64,000 bases of DNA from Margaritispora aquatica. Taxonomy: Eukaryota > Ascomycota > Leotiomycetes > Helotiales > Discinellaceae. Position numbers and translations under genes: made by a program. Each line of letters begins with the position of its first letter. Within the stretch, counting starts at the first letter, position 1. Below the pieces are notes generated by a model, which was not told the DNA's origin, made no database searches, and was given only the letters and a program-made list of their open reading frames with translations. The stretch covers positions 1,364,001-1,428,000 of the forward strand of contig VJWN01000009.1 of the NCBI GenBank assembly GCA_007644065.1, read 5' to 3'. Shown in pieces: positions 36,788 through 46,222 of the stretch.

Positions 36788-38080
36788 GTGAGAGTGAGAG
36801 TTTTGATGTGATGGTGGAATTGCGCGCTATGAAAAATCGATGGAATATCCCGATCTTGTGGATGGCAGTCAGTATTCGCCTCACGTGGAAGTGTGAAAGA
36901 GAGAAGTAAAGTACACAGCACAGTCCCGCTGGTGTTGTTGTTGATATATGTTTTGCGCTCTGATTCGAGATAATAATCTGAGATGGCAGTCTTAAAAGTC
37001 AAGCAGGGGACGCTTTTCAGATCTGGGTGACTTCATTGGTTTGAAAACGCCATTCCCGTTACTTTTGGGCATTCTGGGACATTTTTTTGGTTGTCCTGGT
37101 TGTCCGTCATTCCATCAAAGACATCTCGGACTTTTCAACCGGAGAATGAAGCTCTCCGAGGGCCGCTTCAGGTGTCCAAATCCTGTCCAAGTTCTGACCT
37201 CCATACCGTATCATACCATAGAAAGAGATGCTGCTTATGTATTGCTTACTTCCCCAGATTTCGGTATGGATCCCGTCTGTAGGTAGATGTAGGTTAGTCA
37301 TATAATTATCATATCACATCACATCACCGTTGGAACCTTATTCGTACGTCTTCTGTCACACCTCAGGTACATCAACCTATCCCATCCACATACCCTTCCC
37401 CATTAACACAACGACGTCGTCAATTACGTGAGCCACCCTCAAAGTTGAATGTTATGTGCATGACCACCTACCTATCTACCTATGAAACTGAGCCTATCAA
37501 AATGTGTCAGTGTCACCATCACCATCGAAGACGGATATATAACTAGATAAAACGTTAGAAATGACATCTCAAAACGTGCTCAAATGTCATGGATATTGAA
37601 AAATATATACAAATGGAAGATCTAAGGAAAGTTTTTCTCGAATATTTGCGGCACGTCAACTAGTTTCTGGCTTTGACGAGAGGCGAATTTGGTCGATCTG
37701 TCTCGAGACCTAAGTATTCACTTACCTACAGTAGGCAATGACAGACGAGGGAAGAAAGCCTAACATGGGTACTTTTCCAGCATCGTGCAGTGCCGTACAT
37801 TATGATTGCAGCCGCCATCCTCATCAACAACCAACAGCGTGCTTGCAATGAAGAGGCCGATATGCACGCCCGTAGGCAGCAGAGCAAAGAGCAGCAACAC
37901 ACTTGAAGAAGAGCAAACGGACCAACAAACAGCTGGACGGTCATGAAATCAAGGGCCAATCTTTTCTAGTTTGCCTATTGCCATCGAACAGAGAGACGAG
38001 CTTGACAAAAGACACAAACGGAGGAGGACAATGTAACTTCAAGATCCCCCAACATTCGAAGCATCAATTTTGACGACAAT

Positions 38081-38113
38081 GAGCATTGCCAGAGCATTGC
38101 CAGAGCATTGCCA
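38081..38113. repeat. Tandem 11-base repeat GAGCATTGCCA
   Basis: Three perfect consecutive copies in the intergenic region before Argonaute. Confidence 0.9.
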
Positions 38114-38225
38114 AAGCACAGCACTGACATGGTCGCGACAGCAGGGTCACACAAGCGTGGGTTGACAGGGAGCAGCCAGCCACCATCCCAGCGGATAAGT
38201 ACACTTAACCTACCTTTAGCTTAGG

Positions 38226-38260
38226 TACAGTACAGTACAGTACAGTACAGTACAGTACAG
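38226..38260. repeat. TACAG microsatellite
   Basis: Seven perfect consecutive TACAG units. Likely polymorphic in copy number. Confidence 0.92.
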
Positions 38261-38913
38261 TAGTGGCGGCTTCACCACGTGAAATCGTGTTTCGTCGTGT
38301 TACCTACCGTGTTGCGGGGGAATGTATGTATTTTGAGACACTAATGGCGGCAAGGTAAGAAAAAGGAAACAATAAAAACGATAATAAATAATATTGAAAT
38401 CTCATGGCCATGAACATGATGAAATGAAGCATCTGGGAGAATATATAGGTAGATTATAATATACTAGAACAATTATGTCTAGATTTCTGCGCCTAGGCCC
38501 GTTCACTCCCCACCCCGCCCAGCCCAGCCCAGCCCAGTTTTATCTTTCCTACAGTATGTAGCATTGACGGGACGCTGACCGCCCTCGGCCCATTCACTCC
38601 ACTTCAGTCTAGTCTCAGTCCTAGTCCACTCTTTCTTCTCTTCTAAAATACCTACAACATGACCATCTATCTACCTTATCCAGCAGCATTGGATCTTGAT
38701 ACTTCGAGGTAGTTGATGAAGTGTTAAATCTCGACTTACTGGTACCTCCAACCTGAAGGTATCAACCAAAACCGAGAGTTACCATTCCTCTTTAGCTTAG
38801 GTAGCTCTCTTTTAATTACCAACAAACCATACCTGCCTGACCTCACCTTACTTCAAACTCTTGAAGCTCGACAACACAACAGCCACAACAGCAACAACAG
38901 CAACAACAACCTG

Positions 38914-38988
38914 GTGAGTTTGAATTGCGTGTGCCTTTGCTTCTACTCTGCTGCTTCCTTACAAAACCTCTTTGTTACATATCTGCAG
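38914..38988 (+). other. Probable leader intron of the Argonaute gene
   Basis: GTGAGT donor after AACAACCTG and CTGCAG acceptor, 75 bases long, pyrimidine-rich before the acceptor. It contains no coding sequence that could belong to the protein. Inferred from motifs only. Confidence 0.45.
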
Positions 38989-39778
38989 CTGCAGTACCAT
39001 CCATTACCTTGACTTTCACGCGTTTGCTCTGCTTCGCTTGACCAATCGCTTTATTACCTACCTACCAACACTACCTACGCAACTCTCTTTTCCCACCTTC
39101 ACTTCTCCAACACCATATCAACCTACTCTTCCTCAACCATTCTAAGATTATAACTTACTTCCAACTACTTTGCTTGAGCTTCATCTCTTCTGCAAACCAT
39201 CTTGCTAACCATTCTCCTCCACCAGCAACAATTCATACCAGCACTGCTTCGAATCTTCAAGCACACCAACAACGTCAGGTACGTAGGCCTAACACTTTTC
39301 ACTTTTCACAGCACACTTTCAACAATCCTTATGATCACAAGATACACAATTGGCAAGCACTAGCATCCCATCATTTCGGTTTTCAGTTTGGCTTTAGTTG
39401 GGTGGCATGGCTGGTATTCCCGTTTGTTCGAACCACAAGGTCAATTATCTCTCTTGTCACACAGTTCCAGGAAACTCAATTAGATCTATATCTACTCCAG
39501 GAAGCAGGCATAAGTAGCTTCCTCAGGAACATCTGTCATTCTCTCAGCTTTCTACAACAGTCTACAGAGGCAGGATTTCCTCTTGCAACTATACTTGGGT
39601 GGTCTATTTCTCTAGCCTGCAGCTCTATTCCAAATCGAAATCTTCCCATTCAATCAAATTATCCACTTCAACTTACAATATTTTCACACTTGGGTGTGTG
39701 GAAACAACCAAGCGCTTTCCCTTTTTGCAACATCCCCATTCGCTTATTTCACGACTACGCGTGGAAAGTGAAACCATA

Positions 39779-39814
39779 ATGACCTTCACTTCAACAGACA
39801 TAGATTTAGACTAA
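39779..39814 (+). promoter_or_regulatory. Small upstream ORF before Argonaute
   Basis: An ATG-initiated frame of 11 codons ends 16 bases before the Argonaute ATG. If this segment stays in the mature mRNA, it could reduce translation of the main frame. It would be lost if a leader intron ends downstream of it. Confidence 0.4.
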
Positions 39815-39830
39815 GATCACATACAATACA

Positions 39831-42800
39831 ATGTCTGGTCAACCCTATCGAGGTCGTGGAGGTGGTGACCGAGGTGGTGGAGACCGTGGCGGATTTAGAG
39901 GAGGACGCGGTGGTGGTGGTGACCGTGGTGGTGGAGGTCGTGGGGGAGGAGACAGGTAAGGCGTGACGCACTGTTGAGCTATTATGGCTCTACTAAGATA
40001 TTCACAGAGGAGGTGGGTTCCGTGGTGCTCGAGGAGGAGGCCGTGGTGGAGGCCGTGGAGGACCCGCTGAAGTGAGGGTCTTCAGAAATCCCAATGCCCC
40101 TCTCAGCCCCCCCGACGCCCAAGTCACTCGGATTGAGGATACTTACATGAAAAATGCCGTGGGAAATTTATCCAGCATGTCACTCGGAGCTACAATGCCT
40201 TCTCGGCCTGGCCATGGAACCATGGGCAAGAAGATTCAGGTCTACGCCAATTATTTCAAGATCAATGTCCCGAAGGAATTGTCTTTGACTCGATACAACG
40301 TCGAGGTCACTCCAGCAGTGACCGGCAAGAAGTTGGGTCGCATCTTTCAGCTACTACTTGAGCTGCCCGAGTTCCAAGGCATGGCCTCGGAATGGCGATC
40401 GATGATCATTTCGACCAGACCATTAACCATGCCCATGCCACATCAAGTGCAAATTCAGTACCGAGCTGAAGGTCAAGATGAGCCATTGGAACAAGCTGTA
40501 ACTTATACTGTCCGAGTCATTACACCACTCACCTTCTCAGTGTCAAGCCTGGTGAACTTCCTGGCTTCACCCAATCCTGGCCCAGGCTACAATCAAAAGG
40601 CTGAGATCATCCAAGTGATGAATGCCCTCTTCGGCAACCACGCCAACGCTTCGCCAACGGTCTGTTCAATTGGACAGAACAGACATTTCTCAACGGATCG
40701 TAGCGAGAGAAATAGACATAACATCAAGGTGTTGGGAGGTGGCCTGGAGTCCCTGAGAGGCTACTTCCAAAGTGTCCGCCCAGCCACCGGAGGTCTCCTT
40801 CTCAACGTCAACGTTACTCACGGAGTCTTCCTTCAACCAGATCCTATGAGCGTACTCCTCCCACTTTTGGGCACTGCGAACAAGTCAAATATTCAGAAGA
40901 AGGTAAAGCTCGTCCGAGTGCGTGTCACTCACTTACCTGTCAAGAGGTCGAAGTCAGGTTTGGAAGTTCCAAGAGTTAAGACCATCTTTGCCTTGGCTCA
41001 GAGAGATGACGGTGCCAAAGAAGATCATCCCCCTCAAGTCTCTGAGTGGGGTGCGGGACCCAAAAATGTTAAATTCTGGTTATCTCCAGACCCAAATGTA
41101 CCTGCTGCTGCCGCAGCTGCCCCTGCCAGCAAGGGAAAGGGCCAGAAGAAACCTCCAGTTGCTGGCCCATCGAAGCTGCCAGTAAATGCTTACATTTCGG
41201 TGTTCGATTATTTTAGAATCAGTAAGTTGTTACATCTATTGGGTCTAAGCAAGCGCTTACAATCAGTTAGAATATCCCACTATTCGCTTGGACGAGCGTC
41301 ATCCTGTTCTAAATGTTGGTAATCGAGAGCATCCTAGTTATCTTCCTGCGGAGGTGTGCTGTGTGCTACCTGGCCAGACTATCAAGCGACGACTTTCTCC
41401 TGCTCAAACCCAGGAGATGATTACCTTTGCGTGCAGAAAGCCATGGGAGAATTGCGATTCCATTGTCGGCGATGGGAAGGCTGTCCTTGGACTCGATGCC
41501 AACGCAAACTCGAGAGCAACTCAATTTGGATTCCAAGTAGGAACCAGTCTCCTGACAGTCGAAGCTCGCGTTTTGCCATCCCCTCCTATCGGCTATCGCG
41601 ATTTAAAATCAAAAGAGACTACTGTGATGGCGAGTTTCGGTTCTTGGAATATGGCCAACATCAAGTTCCATACTGGAAGCAACCTAGGGACATGGACCTA
41701 CATTTGGTTTAGGTCTAATCGCACCCGTGACTACTTCGATGGCAACGCTATCCGAAGCACAGTCCAGAATTTTTCAAGATTTATGACACAGGCTGGTATT
41801 AATGCTGGCGGTCTCATTCCAGATGGCCCTGAGATACACTTGATTGACGGACAAGATCGGGAGAATGAAGACAAGATCAAGACCATCTTCCGAGCAATGC
41901 ACCAGGCTGCTAAGCGACCAAAGCCAAGATTCGTGTTGTGCATTCTTCCCTTCAATGATGTTGCGATTTACAACTCCATCAAGTCTGTCGCTGACTTGAA
42001 AGCTGGCATTCATACTGTTTGCTGTGTCAGTACTAAGTTGATGAAGGAGCAACGACAGGACCAGTACTTCGGCAATGTCTCGCTCAAATTCAACTTGAAG
42101 GCAGGCGGCATCAACCAAGTTTTGGCTCCTGCAAAGCTTGGTGTAGTCAGCGAGGGCGAGACCATGGTTGTTGGTTTGGATGTCACCCATCCATCACCAG
42201 GTTCAAAGGACGGCGCTCCCAGTGCTGCCGGAATGGTCTGGAGCGTTGACAAGTTTCTCGGTCAATGGCCATGCACTTTTGCTATCCAAGAAGGAAAGAA
42301 GGAGATGGTTTCAGCTGTAGAGAGTATGATGCTGACAGCTCTGGCTTCATATGAGAAAGCAAACAAAAAGCTCCCGAAGAACATTATCATGTACAGAGAT
42401 GGTGTTTCTGAGGGACAATATCAATTGCTTCTCGACGAAGAGCTGCCATTGATTCGTAACGCTTGCCGACAAAAGTACTCCGCTGTGCAGACGAAAGCTG
42501 GTTTCCCGCATGTTGCAATCATCGTTTGCGGAAAGAGACACCATACTCGATTTGCTCCAACCACTGAGCAGACCGCAGATCGTTCGTCAAACTGCGAGCC
42601 TGGAACTATCGTTGACCGTGGCGTAACTGAGGTGGCAAACTGGGACTTTTACTTGCAGTCCCACGCATGCCTTCAAGGCACTGCTCGTTCATGCCACTAT
42701 TATGTGATTCTTGACGAGGTGTTCCGAGGCCGACAAGCCAAGCCTCCCCACCGCCACGCAGCAGATGCCCTAGAGGATCTTACGCACAACATGTGCCACC

Positions 42801-43015
42801 TATTTGGACGAGCTACCAAGGCGGTTAGTTTGTGCCCTCCTGCATACTATGCTGATTTGCTCTGCACTCGTCTCCGTTGCTATCTTGCCGACCAATTTGA
42901 TCCCAATGACAGCTCTGCGACTCAGAGTGTCGCCAGTGGCACAACACCGACTTCAGCTGGTGGATTCGCTTTGGAGATTGCGCCAGATATGCGCCAAAGC
43001 ATGTTTTACATCTAG
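39831..43015 (+). CDS. Argonaute (QDE-2/Ago1-like)
   Basis: Guide-RNA-binding slicer of the eukaryotic Argonaute family, acting in RNA silencing (quelling or sRNA-directed control). Exons: 39831-39955, 40008-41221 and 41271-43015; 1027 residues. The first 65 or so residues are an RGG/GGDRGG-rich tail interrupted by intron 1. Then come the N domain, DUF1785/linker, PAZ (about 290-430), MID and PIWI. PIWI catalytic residues are D750 (VGLDVTHPSP), E791 (GKKEMVSAV), D823 (MYRDGVSEGQ) and D975 (PPAYYADLLCTR), a D-E-D-D tetrad predicted to be competent for cleavage. The MID 5'-phosphate pocket keeps Y680 and K684 but has V696 where glutamine is usual in animal and plant proteins. Intron 2 uses the GTTAG acceptor at 41270, which restores FRIKYPTIRLDE. 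Confidence 0.96.
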
Positions 43016-44121
43016 ATTGCTAGAGTGGTTTATGCCATGCTGTATTTTCACACGCGCGATGCATTAGGTACTTGCCAAAGCCAGCTTCAAACTTGATTGG
43101 GCGGTTCTTCAATGCTGAGATGCGTCTGAGCTCCTGCCCTTTGTACACATTGCAAGCTTCGGCTCGATGGAGCATGCAGACGAATTCGTTGCCTGCAACG
43201 CCGGCGGCAGGTATGCGGAAACCAACTTTCACGACCAGTCGATTTCTTTTTTAGATCTTGAGCTTGGGGACTTTAGAGATGGCAGGCAAGCATTTTTCGT
43301 TAGTTTATCTCCTGAAATTTCCGGCCGTTGATAGACAGATGTTGCGCGGTCGTTTAACTTCTTAATTTTGCTTAGAAAATGGATGGATGTTTTTCTCTGG
43401 GTGAGGAGACATAGCGGATTCCCTTGGAGCGATTGATATCTTTTCTTTATAAAACAATGCAGAGGAACCTTTCCCACCATTTGCTGTGCTGTTGTCACTG
43501 TTTGCTACATCTGTGACTTTGCCTGGATTTGAGTTCAGTATAGTACCTACAACTTGAGTGATTGTTGTGAGACTACTGACACTGTTGTAGATGTTTGATA
43601 GGTTTTTTTTTGAAAGTGAATACAATCCTCCTCATCAGAAATATCATAAGTAGACCTGAGCTTGCTTGAGGTTTGCATTAATTCGCCTCTCTAAACGAAC
43701 GAGGCAGGCTAAATTCATCTTCGTCAAAGCCATAGTATACAACGTCCAAATATCACAAGGAGTTGAGCGATACTTCTCCTACATCCTTTTTTTGTAAACC
43801 TTTGAGTGTGTATGAGATCTAAGCATATTTAGAAGCGCTATCTAGACATTCTATCTTCCTAGTTATGTTCCAGCCTTAGACGGTTACGAGTGTCCTCTCA
43901 CGTGATTGACTGAGACGAAGCACCACTTAAGTGCCAGAAACGGCAGGGATAAGCTCCTTGCTTTGCGCCACCGCCCATACGGTAAGCTCACACCTGTCCT
44001 CCAAAGGATTTGAAATCCACAAGTTCGATTATTTAAAACAAGACGGTTCCTGGAGACCTCTTTTAGCCTACGCATAACGAACTTACGATCTTGACGAAAC
44101 CCCCATTCTACATCCGCAATC
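43016..44121. other. Intergenic region between Argonaute and PDI
   Basis: 3' end of Argonaute and promoter of the PDI gene. No additional gene seen. I did not recognise a clear unfolded-protein-response element by eye. Confidence 0.5.
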
Positions 44122-45271
44122 ATGGTTCTCATCAAGAGCCTCTTCCTGGCCACTTTGGCTACTCTATCAGCAGCTCAGTCCTCCGTCTTGGATCTCGTCC
44201 CAGATAACTTCGACAAGCTGGCCATTGGCGGCAAGCCTGCTCTCGTTGAGTTCTTTGCACCATGGTGTGGACACTGCAAGACTCTTGCCCCCGTGTATGA
44301 GCAACTTGCGTCGGATTTCGCGTTCGCAAAGGATAAGGTCGTCATTGCGAAGGTGGATGCCGATGCTGAGAAGAGCCTGGGAAAGCGATTCGGTGTGCAG
44401 GGATTCCCGACTATCAAGTTCTTTGATGGAAAGAGTGATAAGCCAGAGGATTACAATGGAGGCCGTGATATTGAAAGCTTGACTGCTTTCATTACCAAGA
44501 AGACTGGTATTAAGCCAAAGAAGGCCAAGGCACCAGTCAGTGCTGTGGATATGTTGACCGATACCACATTCAAGACAACCATTGGAGGAGACAAGGACGT
44601 CATTGTTGCGTTCACTGCACCATGGTGTGGACGTATGTTTCTCTCACTCTCTGTGTATTGCTCAATTGCTAACAGGAATAGACTGCAAGACTTTGGCACC
44701 TATCTGGGAGAAGGTCGCTTCTGATTTCGCCAACGAGGCAAATGTTGTCATCGCCAAGGTTGACGCTGAGGACGAGAGCTCCAAGGCTACTGCTCAAGCA
44801 CAAGGCGTCTCCTCCTACCCCACCATCAAGTTCTTCCCCAAGGGATCTACTGAAGGCGAGCCATACAGCGGCGGCCGCACCGAGCAAGATATCGTCTCGT
44901 TCATGAACGAGAAGGCTGGCACTCACCGCACCGTTGGAGGTGGTCTTGGACCTCTCGCTGGCACCATCGAGGTCATGGATAGCATTGTTGCTAAGTTCAC
45001 CGGCGGAGCTAGCATTGCTGAGGTGGCCGCTGAGGCAGCAACTGCTGCTGGTCACTTGAAGGAGCATGCTCAATACAAGTATGCCGAGTACTATGTCAAG
45101 GTCTTCGAGAAGACTGCTAAGGCAGATGGGTATGCCGCCAAGGAGTTGGCTCGCTTGGATAAGATCATTAAGAAGGGAGGTTTGGCACCAACTAAGTTGG
45201 ACGAGTTCACCACCAAGACCAACATCTTGAAGAAGTTTGTTGAGACCGTCACTGGCAAGACCGAGTTGTAG
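44122..45271 (+). CDS. Protein disulfide isomerase with two thioredoxin domains (TigA/ERp38 type)
   Basis: ER lumen oxidoreductase that forms and rearranges disulfides in secreted proteins. Exons: 44122-44632 and 44682-45271; 366 residues. A signal peptide (about 1-18, LFLATLATLSAAQS) is followed by two thioredoxin domains, each with APWCGHCKTLAP. The second CGHC is split by the 49-base intron (codon C|AC). The C-terminal third is the helical ERp29-like D domain (AEYYVKVFEKTAKADGYAAK). The protein ends in K-T-E-L rather than H-D-E-L or K-D-E-L, a possible weak retention signal. Codon use suggests high expression. It heads a run of quality-control genes (HSBP1-like, DscA). Confidence 0.95.
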
Positions 45272-45549
45272 ATTGAATTAGATTAGTTTACTCATCATGG
45301 CCTGGCGGGAATCTGGATGGAAAAGTTGACACTGGGAACGGATTAGGTAAACAGTCCGAATGACTATATTATGACCACTGCAGAGCTTCTCAATTCGTTG
45401 TACGTGTTTGTGTGAATCCTTCCGTTATTGAAGTTCTCAATCATAGACCCTAAATCGCTTCATACTTGACTTTCAACTGCCCAACGCCATAATCCCCTGA
45501 ACGCCAATGTAAACTCCTTCCCGCTCCAATGCTCATCCCCCCGGGTATC

Positions 45550-45976
45550 TCATTGCTTCGTGGGACTCTTTCTACCATCTCGCTCCTCCGCATCGCGCTT
45601 CAGAGAAGCCTCCAAGTTGTCTAGACGCCGAGACATTTCATCCACTGTAATGTAGGTGGTTAGTGTTTGTTCTCGCTCAGGTTTCGCCGTGTTCTCGCTC
45701 CATTCTCGCTCAGACGATGGAATCGAAACGTACTCTTTGCGAAAATCTCGCTCGAGACTCCAGCAAATTTGTTCGACAGGGAGTTCAACAATTCATCGAC
45801 AACGGCAGATAGCTCAGCATGTGCTGAGGCGTCGGTAGTGGTCTGTATTTCCTGCATGTTAGTGCCATGCAACTAGATGGGATATGCATCAAGATCCCCA
45901 AGATATTAATTGTACGTACTGAGGTGACTGAGAGTTGGGTGTCATTCGGGGAAGGTTGATCCTCGTTGCGAGGCAT
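45550..45976 (-). CDS. HSBP1-like heat shock factor-binding protein
   Basis: Small coiled-coil protein of the heat shock factor-binding protein 1 family; the animal protein binds HSF1 trimers and dampens the heat response, and the family also affects WASH/actin assembly. Exons: 45976-45920, 45851-45734 and 45644-45550; 89 residues. Introns of 68 and 89 bases (both GTACGT donors) restore the core: ELSAVVDELLNSLSNKFAGV, SSEIFAKMDEMSRRLDNLEA. The start codon of the KMDEM methionine is split by intron 2. Heptad hydrophobics run through the core, and polar tails lie on both sides. It is too short and too spliced to show as one long frame. Divergent from DscA with 246 bases between starts. Confidence 0.9.
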
Positions 45977-46222
45977 GGTAGATGATTTGAATGTGCGAAA
46001 GCTCTATTGAACTGACGTTGCTAATGTTATGGTGAGATTTGTTTTGTTCATTGTCAAAGCTGTTGCGAGGCTGTAGGACATCAAGGCCCCTCGGCTGCAC
46101 GGCTGAACCATGGCAATAATCATGATGCTGTCCATGAACCTTACGATTCACGAAGGCAAACGACCACCACCACCATCACACAATGAAACGATGAAGCTTC
46201 CACTACCCGCGGAGCAATCGAT
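45977..46222. promoter_or_regulatory. Shared divergent promoter of the HSBP1-like and DscA genes
   Basis: Only 246 bases separate the two ATG codons, so the two genes must share an upstream region. No specific factor site recognised by eye. Confidence 0.65.

Larger units (their letters stand above)
36788..39830. promoter_or_regulatory. Long upstream region and leader of the Argonaute gene
   Basis: About 3 kb between the transporter start and the Argonaute start, holding both promoters. The Argonaute-proximal 1.2 kb is C/T-rich and contains CAACAG repeats near 38890-38912. A probable leader intron lies at 38914-38988 (GTGAGT...CTGCAG), and a second donor (GTACGT) is at 39279. Short repeats occur at 38081-38113 and 38226-38260. 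The long plus frame at 39174-39779 begins with TTG and is not convincing. Confidence 0.5.

Noticed and set aside
39174..39779. 201-codon frame just before Argonaute
   Set aside because: Starts with TTG, lies in a C/T-rich leader with splice-like sites, and resembles no protein.
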